A stretch of 23,083 nucleotides of DNA from CAZOKO01 sp964580455. GTDB lineage: Bacteria; Desulfobacterota; WTBG01. Below the pieces are notes generated by a model. The model saw only the letters and a list, made by a program, of their open reading frames with translations, searched no databases and had not been told where the DNA came from. Positions 13,195-21,740 of this stretch are shown here, in pieces; the first letter of the stretch is position 1, and each line of letters starts with the position of its first letter. A program made the position numbers and the translations under genes. The stretch lies in contig CAZOKO010000036.1 in NCBI GenBank assembly GCA_964580455.1, positions 1 to 23,083 on the forward strand. The letters run 5' to 3'.

Positions 13195-16100
13195 TTATTC
13201 TACCTGACTATCAATCAACAGCAGAATCCCATTAAATATTTCCTTTATCTCTTTTCTAAACTCCTCATCTCCCTCCATCGCCCTGACTATCGCAGGGCTC
13301 CACTGGTAGTATAGTCTGATGATTTCCTGACCTTCTGGAGTTTGCCTAAGTACGTTATCTCGGAAATATCTCAACAGTTCTGTTTCTTCTGAATGCTCAC
13401 CGTAGATTTCTTCTCCAAAACAAATGCTTGTGGTCGTAGTAGTAGTATCAGCCGTAGTTGTGGTGGTTGATTCAGATGTGGTGGTTGTTGTTACAGTACC
13501 CGGCTGATAAAAAACAGAATCAAAAAATGGCAGGGAAACATTTCCCGCGTCATCCATATACTGGACATAGACAAAATTTGCCCCTTCTCTCCCTGCGATC
13601 TTCCAGTTTTTATCCTGGGAGAAGACTTCCCAAGAGCTTCCATCAAAATCTCCCGTATTTGAGAACCTCATCTGAGCCGGCTCTTCCGACACCCACAACT
13701 TCAGCACCACATTGAGCGTCGCAATCGTCTTGTCACCCGTAATCACTATGCTGCCAAGCGGTCTAACATTATCGTCTTTCGGCACACCGAGTACGTATTT
13801 GGAAAGACGGGTCAAAACACCTGTGACCGTCTTAGCCCTTATCTTGTAATAATAGGAGTTGTTATTTGTAAGGCCATCATCTGTATACGGCTTGGTCGAT
13901 GCAGGAACATCGCTGGCAATAAGTGCATAACCGCTGCTCTCAGATAAGGACCGGTAAATGTCGACCGTCGCATAGTTTTTGCCGATGGACCAGTACAACA
14001 GGTTTTCTCCTGACTGGGGAGTCTGGTAATCAGGATCAATGGCATCGGTGACCTGCTTGTTGGTGATAAAAGATGAGGGCGGTGCAATAAGGTCATCGGA
14101 AAACTCCAGCATATCCATCCCGTTTAAAAGCTCTGAGCCGTCCTGCGTTCCCCCGTTATCGGTGTCCTCATCAGATGGATTACCACCATGTTCAAACTCA
14201 TCCCGGTTCACCACATCATCGCTATCCTTATCCTGGCCTGCATCATATTCATCCGGTTGCAAGTCATATCGCCGCTCCCACTCATCAGGCATACCATCCT
14301 TGTCCCGGTCACTATCTGACTCCATAACGAAAAAGCCGTTTTCCTCGATGCGATAGGATACATCGCTATCCTTCCCCTCGGCAATAGCCTTCACGTGGTA
14401 GCTACCCACCCAGGGGGTTAGTCGGTAATCGCGGCTATAGATACCATCATTTGCATTTTTATCTCCATAGTCGCCGTCATCATATAGCCGCAACCGGGAA
14501 GTCTCATCTGAGGGAGTTGTGACAGTGGCCACCACCTCTGCCCCGGCCATTGGTTCTGTTTTGTTGAATAGTGAAAAACAGATTTTTTTAACTGCGCCGA
14601 TTTTATCGCTGTTATCCGGCTGCCCAAAGAAGAGATTGCTGCTTAAATGGCCCTGACCGGATAGAACTGCAAGGTAAGGCGCCGTTACATCTGCGCTTAT
14701 CTTCAGTTGCCATTCGCCGGCGATTACAGGCAGTTCGTAAATGACGTGCGTAATATCCTCTACCAAAGGTAGTTGCGTCGCCGCCGACGGGTCAAACAGA
14801 TCAATATTCACCTCATACGATGACGGCCAGTTGACTGTCAGCAAAAGATTTTGCATGCCTTCGTATACATCAAAGGTGACCGTTGTTCCGCTGCGGTCGG
14901 CTGTGCCTTCCTCTGACCAGATACGAGCATAATTTCTCTCTTCCTCTATAATCATTCTGTATATGTCGGCAACCTTATTCTGTATTACGGAGTCAATTCC
15001 CGCACCTGCAGCAGTTTTAAAAACACCGCTGGAAGCAGGACTTGTTGGAATTGCCACATGAAAATATTTGCCATCTGTTTCTTCGGCTACTCGCTTGAGC
15101 AGAGATTCATGGGCGCCGCTCCCCAAGGCAATAGCGTCTATCTGTACCTTTGAGGGAACAACTACACCACTTACTAAAGCATCATCCCAGTATGGTGCTA
15201 CGTCCTCTATGCCGTCAGTGAGAAGGACAATGTGCCAATCGTGTCCCGCATCGCCTCCGCCTGTTAGCTGGTTATATCCTTCAAGGATTCCCGGCCCCAT
15301 GGCTGTATGTTCTGTGGCAATAGGATCGTCCGGTATGTCGTCGTTAATAGCAACTTTCACCTGGTTCTTATGGGCTGCATCTACCGTGTCAAGTACCTCA
15401 TGCAGGGTCACTGCGCTGCCAAAGCTCACCAGACCCAGCTTATCGTCATCCATCATTAAATCGGTGTGCAGCCGGCCACCACTTTTAGCGGCAAGCATTT
15501 TCTCATTATTCCCCATTAGTGCTGAACCCATGCTGCCGGACCGGTCGATAACAATCATTTTGTCAACATGAGGGATATCAGCATACTGGATAGCCTTAAT
15601 TTCAAGATCTGTCTGATCGATCAGCTTGACCTCAAGGTCATATTCTCCGGGTCCCAGATCCGGAGCCCCACACGTCAGCCAGTACTCGTTCATCATTTCG
15701 TACCCGTACATTACGGGAGCGTCTATACCGTTAACCGTTACTTCAAACAGATCCGGACTTAATCCGTTCACATAAATGTCTTCGTCCGGGCTTTCAGTTT
15801 TTTCTGTAGTCACCTCAACATGAACTTCAAATGTGGTAGTTATTCCTGCCTCCGGTGTTCTTATAATCTCCTTATCATCGGTTAACGGATAGGTGATGTT
15901 CAGCCAGAAATCAGAAACCGTCCATATCATAACATCAAAATCGGCGGCCTCATCAAGAGCGGCTACTACTACACCCACTTCATCCAGGGGGGCATTATAG
16001 AGAGCCTTTTGTATGTCCTCCCCGTAATTAAAATAAAGATTTTCAACGTCATTACCCCTCACCCCGACAATGGAATAATAATTGCTCTGACCCGTCTTGC

Positions 16101-17448
16101 CATCTGCCCAGACAATAACAAATTTCGCTCTGTTGTCAGGCTCGAAAGCAAAGTAACGGCTGCGCCAACTTCCCAGATTTTGATTCCAGGTAGCTGTATC
16201 CGCATCATCATGATACACGTGACCGTTGAGAGGAACATTCTCCGGGGTATAGCTGTTGGTGGCTGCATTATATGGGCAGTTGGATATATTTACAGGACGT
16301 TGAAGGCTGGTAGGAAGGTTTTCCTGTTCATCCTGATAATAATACAGGGTCGACAGTGATGACGGATCGAACTGTCTGGTATAGAGCGCTGTTACCCATG
16401 CGCCAAAGAAGTGGCCGAAATCCCGGTTATCCCAGTAGTCTCCAACCTCCAGGTCATCAAGGTACTGCTGCATAGAACTTTCTCCCTCCAAACCATTGGA
16501 GGAAACCATAAACCGGTGCATGGCATCCATTCCTTCCCACGGCTGGCCAACTATGGTCTTGCCCGTCTGTTCACAAAGGTATTTGAAGAAAAATACCGCG
16601 TCATATGAGCGTGAGAAAATTCCCACACTTTCCGGATTGCCAAGAAAGCCTGCGATTTGCCCAGCATACATGGACCCGTCGTCAACATCACTGTCCAGAT
16701 AAAACATGTCCTGAACCATACGCGCCGAACCCTCTGTGAACCAGTCGGTATTGCCCGGGGTGTTGGGATAAGCGCGCTGGACATTATGGAAAAGTTCATG
16801 TATGGCAACACATCTGCGATCCGGATCAGTGAGATCATTAATAATAGCCGGCGCAATCCACAACGGGTTCACATTTCCCCAGCCCCCACCATCGCCCCAT
16901 AGTACAAAAACATTGAGGGGGAGGCCCCAGGGAGCGTTAAATCCCCATTGGTCATACTTATCCTGACAGAAGAGCAGTGTATCTATATTATCCTGTATAA
17001 CCAGATTATCACCACCTGCATCGGTGGCGGAGGGAACAGTATCACCGGGTCTGAATAAACTCTCATTCGGCCAGCTGCCTGCCTGGAACTCCTGTAAATT
17101 ATCAGCGCCATCGCCATCATTATCGTTGTTTTGATTGGAAGCGAGGTTGCCGATAAAATTCATTTCCCACGAGTCAGGAAGTCCGTCACCATCTGTATCA
17201 GGGTCACCGACAAAAGCGGTGTTATGATGCGTATCATCAGAAAACAAGAGGATGAAATCACCATTATTGCTGGTAAGGCTCTGGTCAATCCAGGCGGGCT
17301 GCGTACTGCACCAGCAACCGTAGACAGCACAATTTGAACAGGCAAAAGATAATTCTTTAGAAAATCTGATTGCCAAAACAGCAATCGACACCAAAATAAA
17401 GCAGAAAAAGATTTTGCAGAATGTTTTTGTGTTTGCCCTGGATTTCAT
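13195..17448 (-). CDS. Large exported multidomain protein: TSP3 repeats, HExxH metallopeptidase-like region, vWA domain, CFI-box-like C-terminus
   Basis: This 1417-residue protein has an N-terminal membrane-targeting segment (CKIFFCFILVSIAVLAIRF). Calcium-binding TSP3-like repeats follow near 82-115 (DPDTDGDGLPDSWE). A gluzincin-like site comes next: H217-E218-L-F-H221 with a downstream glutamate, E239, in WFTEGSARM. A von Willebrand A domain starts near 630 with MIDAS DRSGSMG (D635) and LTDG (D745). Further on are a beta-rich region, more Asp-rich TSP3-like repeats near 1045-1105, an FN3-like region near 1145-1205 and a Thr-rich linker near 1319-1341. The 75-residue C-terminal module begins at C1343. 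GAGGGG precedes the ATG. It is probably a secreted or surface-anchored, calcium-dependent adhesin or protease. The domains are clear; the biological role and proteolytic activity are not. Confidence 0.88.
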   Translation of the reverse strand: MKSRANTKTFCKIFFCFILVSIAVLAIRFSKELSFACSNCAVYGCWCSTQPAWIDQSLTSNNGDFILLFSDDTHHNTAFVGDPDTDGDGLPDSWEMNFIGNLASNQNNDNDGDGADNLQEFQAGSWPNESLFRPGDTVPSATDAGGDNLVIQDNIDTLLFCQDKYDQWGFNAPWGLPLNVFVLWGDGGGWGNVNPLWIAPAIINDLTDPDRRCVAIHELFHNVQRAYPNTPGNTDWFTEGSARMVQDMFYLDSDVDDGSMYAGQIAGFLGNPESVGIFSRSYDAVFFFKYLCEQTGKTIVGQPWEGMDAMHRFMVSSNGLEGESSMQQYLDDLEVGDYWDNRDFGHFFGAWVTALYTRQFDPSSLSTLYYYQDEQENLPTSLQRPVNISNCPYNAATNSYTPENVPLNGHVYHDDADTATWNQNLGSWRSRYFAFEPDNRAKFVIVWADGKTGQSNYYSIVGVRGNDVENLYFNYGEDIQKALYNAPLDEVGVVVAALDEAADFDVMIWTVSDFWLNITYPLTDDKEIIRTPEAGITTTFEVHVEVTTEKTESPDEDIYVNGLSPDLFEVTVNGIDAPVMYGYEMMNEYWLTCGAPDLGPGEYDLEVKLIDQTDLEIKAIQYADIPHVDKMIVIDRSGSMGSALMGNNEKMLAAKSGGRLHTDLMMDDDKLGLVSFGSAVTLHEVLDTVDAAHKNQVKVAINDDIPDDPIATEHTAMGPGILEGYNQLTGGGDAGHDWHIVLLTDGIEDVAPYWDDALVSGVVVPSKVQIDAIALGSGAHESLLKRVAEETDGKYFHVAIPTSPASSGVFKTAAGAGIDSVIQNKVADIYRMIIEEERNYARIWSEEGTADRSGTTVTFDVYEGMQNLLLTVNWPSSYEVNIDLFDPSAATQLPLVEDITHVIYELPVIAGEWQLKISADVTAPYLAVLSGQGHLSSNLFFGQPDNSDKIGAVKKICFSLFNKTEPMAGAEVVATVTTPSDETSRLRLYDDGDYGDKNANDGIYSRDYRLTPWVGSYHVKAIAEGKDSDVSYRIEENGFFVMESDSDRDKDGMPDEWERRYDLQPDEYDAGQDKDSDDVVNRDEFEHGGNPSDEDTDNGGTQDGSELLNGMDMLEFSDDLIAPPSSFITNKQVTDAIDPDYQTPQSGENLLYWSIGKNYATVDIYRSLSESSGYALIASDVPASTKPYTDDGLTNNNSYYYKIRAKTVTGVLTRLSKYVLGVPKDDNVRPLGSIVITGDKTIATLNVVLKLWVSEEPAQMRFSNTGDFDGSSWEVFSQDKNWKIAGREGANFVYVQYMDDAGNVSLPFFDSVFYQPGTVTTTTTSESTTTTTADTTTTTTSICFGEEIYGEHSEETELLRYFRDNVLRQTPEGQEIIRLYYQWSPAIVRAMEGDEEFRKEIKEIFNGILLLIDSQVE

Positions 17449-17510
17449 TGTAACCCCTCTTTCAAAGATATTTATGGTTCCTAATTATCAATCCTAATTC
17501 ACATTTTACT

Positions 17511-17540
17511 ATCGTAAAAAACATTACGAACTTTAGTCAA
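17511..17540 (-). promoter_or_regulatory. Candidate promoter of the giant vWA gene, overlapping an inverted repeat
   Basis: On the minus strand TTGACT (17540-17535) is followed after 18 bp by TACGAT (17516-17511), about 60 bp before the ATG. The -35 box overlaps one arm of an imperfect inverted repeat: GTCAATTTCAC at 17536-17546 against GTGAAATTTTGAC at 17592-17604. This is a possible operator or structured element. The gap 17449-17710 also holds a CCGCAGAGAACGC repeat copy (minus orientation) at 17687-17707 next to the LsrF-like gene stop. Confidence 0.4.
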
Positions 17541-17710
17541 TTTCACATGCGTATTAAAAAACACTTTGTATCCCTTTTGTAATAGGGGTACGTGAAATTT
17601 TGACTTATAAGATTTCAGAGTAAAATTCCATAAATCATGGGCGTCCCCTATTTACATGATGAAATCTAACTGTCTTTTTCTATTTTCTTAGCGTTCTCTG
17701 CGGTGAACCT

Positions 17711-18499
17711 CTACTTACCCTTCTCACTATTGAATACGTCAAATGCCTCATCCACAGAAGCATTTTTATGGACGATTGCTCTTACTGCTTTAATCATGGC
17801 AACCGGAGCCTCTGATCGGAAAATGTTTCTTCCCATATCAACGCCCTTAGCACCACCCTGTATGGCATTGCGGGTAAGTGTCAATGCATCTTTTTCTGGA
17901 AGCTTTTTCCCTCCAGCCATGACAATAGGTACAGGGCACCCTTTAACCACGTTCTCAAATCCCTCACAATAGTAAGTCTTAACCATATTGGCCCCAAGTT
18001 CAGCCGCGATTCGACAGCTTAAACTAAGGTATCTGTCATCTCGCACCATATCTTTACCCACAGCTGTTACCGCCAAAACCGGCATACCGTATTTGATAGC
18101 CTGGTTGACTACATCTGAAAGATTCTGCAGGGTCTGTTTCTGATGAGGAGAACCTACATAAACAGAAACTGCTACTGCAGCTGCGTTAAGACAAACCGCA
18201 TCCTCTATAGTGGTGGTAATAATCTCATCGGAGAGTTCATCCACTCGAGCCATGCTGTTACCACCCGACACCCTGAGCACCATTGTAGTCTGTGTGCGAG
18301 GATCTACACATTCGCGCAGTACACCACGGGTAGGCATAAGGGCATCTGCATAAGGAAGAAGAGGTTCTATGGTTTTCCCTGGTTCTTCCAGGCCCGTAGT
18401 AGGTCCCTGAAAATATCCATGGTCAACTGCTAACATTACTGTGTGACCAGTATCCGGGTTAATGATTTGTGCTAAACGATTTTGCATTCCCCAATCCAT
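17711..18499 (-). CDS. LsrF-like class I aldolase / thiolase (DhnA family)
   Basis: The 262-residue TIM barrel belongs to the DhnA-type class I aldolases and is strikingly similar to LsrF, the thiolase that splits phosphorylated AI-2 derivative (3-hydroxy-2,4-pentadione 5-phosphate) with CoA. Shared features are LDWGMQ-type N-terminus, VMLAVDHGYFQGPTTGLE, DALMPTRGVLR, TAVGKDMVRDDRYLSL, the Schiff-base lysine K174 in MVKTYYCEGF, CPVPIVMAGGKKLPE and KGVDMGRNIF. It lacks the roughly 30-residue N-terminal extension of E. coli LsrF. GAGGAGG upstream of ATG 18499 shows that this start is real. No lsrK, lsrG or lsr transporter genes are in view. It is the last gene of a four-gene unit with a zinc dehydrogenase 74 bp upstream, suggesting it cleaves a related ketose phosphate or 2,4-dione. 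Confidence 0.85.
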   Translation of the reverse strand: MDWGMQNRLAQIINPDTGHTVMLAVDHGYFQGPTTGLEEPGKTIEPLLPYADALMPTRGVLRECVDPRTQTTMVLRVSGGNSMARVDELSDEIITTTIEDAVCLNAAAVAVSVYVGSPHQKQTLQNLSDVVNQAIKYGMPVLAVTAVGKDMVRDDRYLSLSCRIAAELGANMVKTYYCEGFENVVKGCPVPIVMAGGKKLPEKDALTLTRNAIQGGAKGVDMGRNIFRSEAPVAMIKAVRAIVHKNASVDEAFDVFNSEKGK

Positions 18500-18573
18500 T
18501 TTAATTAACCTCCTCTCAATAACTAAGGTTTTATCGTCTGTTTATTTGTTTGCAGTTTAAGTTTATATCACAT

Positions 18574-19602
18574 TTATCTCTGAGGTTCAATGATCACTTT
18601 TATGGAATTTTGAGCTTTCTCCACAAGCTGGAACCCCAAACCTGTTTCAGAAAGACTCAGCCGATGCGTGATCATTTCTTTGACAGCCACTCTCTTTGCC
18701 TGAATTAACTTTAGGGCAGTCAGATGATCAGCGCGATCGCCTGCATAGGACGTAGTTATTGTTACGTCGTTTCGCCAGAAAAGCTCATTTATTGAAAGAG
18801 GAATAGTAACATCTTTGTCTGTTGGAGCAAAAAACAATACCGTTCCCCCTCGTTCTACAGATTTCAATGCCTGAGTAATAGCTGAAACTGCGCCCGTGCA
18901 TACAATTACACAATCTGCTAACCTCCCGTCATTTACTTCTCTCAGCTTCGAAGGAACATCTTCATTAGCGTTGATAACCCAATCGGCACCAAAGCGCTTA
19001 GCTGCTTTTAATCTATAGTCAACAATATCCGTTGCAATCACGCGGGTTGCGCCTAATACACTTGCCAGATGAATGTGGAGCAAGCCACCAATACCGCTAC
19101 CAAGGATAATAACAGTTTTACCAGGCTCAACACTGGCTTTTTTCTGTGCCCGCAGCACACAGGCTAAAGGCTCAATGAAAGTTGCCTCTTCAAATGAAAC
19201 CTCATCAGGCAAAAGGTAGACGCCACGATCCACGTTGATAGCAGGCAACCTGAGGTATTCGACAAAACCACCAGGATCAAAATTAGTTTTGCGCAGAGTA
19301 TCACAAGCAGTATGATGACCAGCAAGACAATACTGACAGGTATTACAAGGAACATGATGGGAAGCTGAAATACGATCTCCAGCCTTATAACCATAAACGC
19401 CCTCCCCCATTGCCACAATAACGCCTGCGATTTCATGGCCCAGCACTAACGGGGCTTTGTGAACGCGATACCATTCCATTACATCACTTCCGCAGATACC
19501 GCTTGCTTCCACTCGCACCAGTAGCTCACCAGGACCAATCTCCGGTGCAGGCATCTCTTCTACCCGCACATCCTTATTACTGTAATACATGGCAACTCGC
19601 AT
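18574..19602 (-). CDS. Zinc-dependent medium-chain alcohol/polyol dehydrogenase
   Basis: The 342-residue enzyme belongs to the medium-chain dehydrogenase family, closest in style to sorbitol, threonine or scyllo-inosamine dehydrogenases. Catalytic zinc ligands are C37 (GICGSD) and H56-E57 (GHE), with E144 in FIEPLAC. Structural zinc ligands are C86, C89, C92 and C100 in the CNTCQYCLAGHHTAC block. The Rossmann domain has the GSGIGG coenzyme loop and an ATD motif ending the second strand, favouring NAD. GGGTG precedes the ATG. It sits 25 bp after the acidic exported protein gene and 74 bp before the LsrF-like gene, in the same transcription unit. It probably oxidises a secondary alcohol of a sugar-like compound to a ketone that the aldolase then cleaves; this coupling is inference. 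Confidence 0.88.
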   Translation of the reverse strand: MRVAMYYSNKDVRVEEMPAPEIGPGELLVRVEASGICGSDVMEWYRVHKAPLVLGHEIAGVIVAMGEGVYGYKAGDRISASHHVPCNTCQYCLAGHHTACDTLRKTNFDPGGFVEYLRLPAINVDRGVYLLPDEVSFEEATFIEPLACVLRAQKKASVEPGKTVIILGSGIGGLLHIHLASVLGATRVIATDIVDYRLKAAKRFGADWVINANEDVPSKLREVNDGRLADCVIVCTGAVSAITQALKSVERGGTVLFFAPTDKDVTIPLSINELFWRNDVTITTSYAGDRADHLTALKLIQAKRVAVKEMITHRLSLSETGLGFQLVEKAQNSIKVIIEPQR

Positions 19603-19627
19603 GTAACACCCTTTGCAAATTCTTTAA

Positions 19628-20101
19628 TCACTTAGAGAATCCAATAAAATAACACTGTGCCTCGTTCTCTTTTACATAATCAAGCTTGGTAATTTCAAAT
19701 TCAGAAAAAATAACCTGACATAAACCCAGGATGAACATATCACTAATAGCAAGACCAATAATATCAAACTCATACTTCTTCTCTAAATCCTCAATGGCCG
19801 AAAACTCAGCATTAAACAAGATTTCCGTCTCTTCATATTCTCCCGAAGCAGTATCAAATCCAAAAAAGTTCTCATCCTCAAAAGTTCCTATCACAAACTG
19901 ACCATTATCTTCGAATATGAACTCCTCTACTCTGATCTGACCTTTGCCACAATAACTCCCCGCATCATCATCGCAATACAGTATAACCAAAAATTCCTCT
20001 TCCTCTAAGCCATTCACAGATATTGCATAAGAAGATGCGGCAAACAATCCCAAACATCCCAAGATTACAATAAAAACTATTAAAAATATTTTCCGTTTCA
20101 T
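19628..20101 (-). CDS. Small acidic exported protein of unknown family
   Basis: The 157-residue product begins with a clean Sec signal peptide: KRK, a hydrophobic core IFLIVFIVILGCLGLF, then AASSYA as a probable signal peptidase I site at about residue 26. The mature part is about 130 residues and strongly acidic, with runs such as LEEEEF and EYEETE. It alternates short beta-like strands (FVIGTFEDENFFGFD, EILFNAEFSAIEDLE) and contains four cysteines. No family is recognised; a small beta-barrel or lipocalin-like fold is only a guess. AAGGAGGGAG stands before the ATG. It lies 20 bp after the acyl-CoA ligase and 25 bp before the zinc dehydrogenase, so it is inside a metabolic operon although exported. 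Confidence 0.7.
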   Translation of the reverse strand: MKRKIFLIVFIVILGCLGLFAASSYAISVNGLEEEEFLVILYCDDDAGSYCGKGQIRVEEFIFEDNGQFVIGTFEDENFFGFDTASGEYEETEILFNAEFSAIEDLEKKYEFDIIGLAISDMFILGLCQVIFSEFEITKLDYVKENEAQCYFIGFSK

Positions 20102-20121
20102 ACTCCCTCCTTCTTTTTTTG

Positions 20122-21639
20122 TTATATCTTGTCCTGTGGATTTACCAGTAACCTTCTCACAATTTTGCCTGTGCTGCCTTTTGGTAGTTTATCCCAAAAC
20201 TCAACTATTTTCGGAATTTTAAAACTGGCCAGTCTCTCTCTGCAATATGATATGATCTCTTTTTTTGTAACCTCCCTACCAGGTTTAGCAACAACGGCTG
20301 CTTTAATTATATTACCTCGATCTTTATCAGGCACACCAACGACTCCTGCTTCCTTTAACAAGGGGTGCCCCTGCAAAACCTGCTCAACCTCAGCAGGATA
20401 AACATTCAAACCACCAACGATTATCATATCATCCTTTCGACCCAGGTGATAGTAGAAACCATCCTCATCTTTCCTGCATAAATCACCCGTACAAAACCAT
20501 CCATCCTTAATCTTCTCTTGAGTAGCCTCTGGATCGTTATGATATCCCTTCATCAGCATAGGTCCTTTGACGATCAGTTCTCCAACCTCCCCAGAAAGAA
20601 CTTCTTTACCCTTCTCATCTACCAGTTTTATCTCAGCATGGGGAACGGCTGATCCGATGCTCCCCATCTTTTTCATCTCATAATCCAGGGGAACGACAGT
20701 TATAAAAGGAGAGGTCTCAGTTAATCCATATCCTTGAATAACAGCAAGAGAAGGAAATGTCTTTTTAAATGTTTTTAACAGATCGAGAGGAACTGAAGTT
20801 CCCATCATGGAGATAAATCTAAGGCTACTCACATCAAACCTGTCTTTATGAGAAACATGGAGGAGCGCCTCGAAAATGGGGGGGACACTATGAAAATAGG
20901 TAACCCGATACTTCTCTATAGCTGCTAAGACCTTATCCGGTCGTAATTGGTCAAAGACAAAAATCGCACAACCTCTTACTACTAATTCATTGCAGAGGAT
21001 AGGTCCCGTAATATGGGACATGGGGAGAAGACACCCCATTATATCTTTTCCAGAGGTTTTGCAAATATCACCCAGGATCTCTGGAAAGAGGTCCAGGTTG
21101 GCAAAAGTAAGGACTACCCCTTTGGGCTTGCCAGTAGTTCCAGAAGTATAGAGATAGAGAGCATCTTCCTCATCTTTGACATCTACCATAACTGCAGAGG
21201 AGAGGGAGTCATCACTTATTGCCTCTTCATAACTCACAGCTCCATCAGCTACTTCTTCACCTGTCATTATAACGCCATTTACATTTTCCACTTTTGAAAA
21301 AACATCATAAGACTGATAGAGAGAAGTAGTAATAATGGCCTTTACCCGGGCATCTGTCAGGATAGGTAAAAGCTCTTCCCCCTTAAATCTGAAATCAAGA
21401 GGTACGGCAACTGCACCCAGTTTCATTACAGCAAAATAGGCAACTACCCAATGGGAAGAATTGGGCAGGATTATAGCTACCCGATCACCTTTTTTAACAT
21501 CAAAGCTTTGCAGTTTATTAGCTAATCGGATTGCCATAAGATCCAAATCAGAGTAAGATATCTTCTCATCTTTGAAAATTACCGCTGTTTTATTGGGTAC
21601 TTTTCGGGCTGTCTCGCCTAATACTTTTCCCACATTCAT
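20122..21639 (-). CDS. AMP-dependent acyl-CoA synthetase (ANL superfamily ligase)
   Basis: The 505-residue enzyme is a full-length adenylate-forming ligase that activates a carboxylic acid with ATP and loads it on CoA. Core motifs are present in order: the P-loop-like YTSGTTGKPKG at 164-174, GYGLTETSP at 303-311, GWFCTGDLCRKDEDGFYYHL then GRKDDMIIVGGLNVYPAEVE in the hinge region, and the catalytic lysine K492 in KGSTGKIVRR. The compact N-terminus (no long extension) and general layout fit medium- or long-chain fatty-acid or aromatic-acid ligases; the substrate cannot be read. The ATG has only a weak ribosome site. It is the first gene of the minus-strand unit that includes the exported protein, zinc dehydrogenase and LsrF-like aldolase. 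Confidence 0.9.
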   Translation of the reverse strand: MNVGKVLGETARKVPNKTAVIFKDEKISYSDLDLMAIRLANKLQSFDVKKGDRVAIILPNSSHWVVAYFAVMKLGAVAVPLDFRFKGEELLPILTDARVKAIITTSLYQSYDVFSKVENVNGVIMTGEEVADGAVSYEEAISDDSLSSAVMVDVKDEEDALYLYTSGTTGKPKGVVLTFANLDLFPEILGDICKTSGKDIMGCLLPMSHITGPILCNELVVRGCAIFVFDQLRPDKVLAAIEKYRVTYFHSVPPIFEALLHVSHKDRFDVSSLRFISMMGTSVPLDLLKTFKKTFPSLAVIQGYGLTETSPFITVVPLDYEMKKMGSIGSAVPHAEIKLVDEKGKEVLSGEVGELIVKGPMLMKGYHNDPEATQEKIKDGWFCTGDLCRKDEDGFYYHLGRKDDMIIVGGLNVYPAEVEQVLQGHPLLKEAGVVGVPDKDRGNIIKAAVVAKPGREVTKKEIISYCRERLASFKIPKIVEFWDKLPKGSTGKIVRRLLVNPQDKI

Positions 21640-21711
21640 ATAGATAACTTCTTGATTAAACAGAGATTATTAATCAGTGAGGGACTGGATTTACTGCATC
21701 ATAAAGTTATG

Positions 21712-21740
21712 AAATTATCCGAAAAATCTATAATTGTCAA
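21712..21740 (-). promoter_or_regulatory. Strong sigma70 promoter for the ligase-ADH-aldolase operon
   Basis: On the minus strand, TTGACA (21740-21735) and TAATTT (21717-21712) are separated by 17 bp. The start would fall near 21705, leaving a leader of about 66 nt. No operator is recognised. Confidence 0.65.

Noticed and set aside
13102..13314. 70-codon plus-strand ORF downstream of the AcsE-like gene
   Set aside because: More than half is antisense to the conserved C-terminal module of the vWA protein and there is no ribosome site.
15068..15571. 167-codon plus-strand ORF
   Set aside because: It lies wholly antisense to the vWA domain of the giant surface protein and has a Ser/Thr-rich low-information sequence.
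17711..18499. AI-2 (Lsr) quorum-sensing operon
   Set aside because: Only an LsrF-like enzyme is present; no transporter, LsrK, LsrR or LsrG homologue is in the window.
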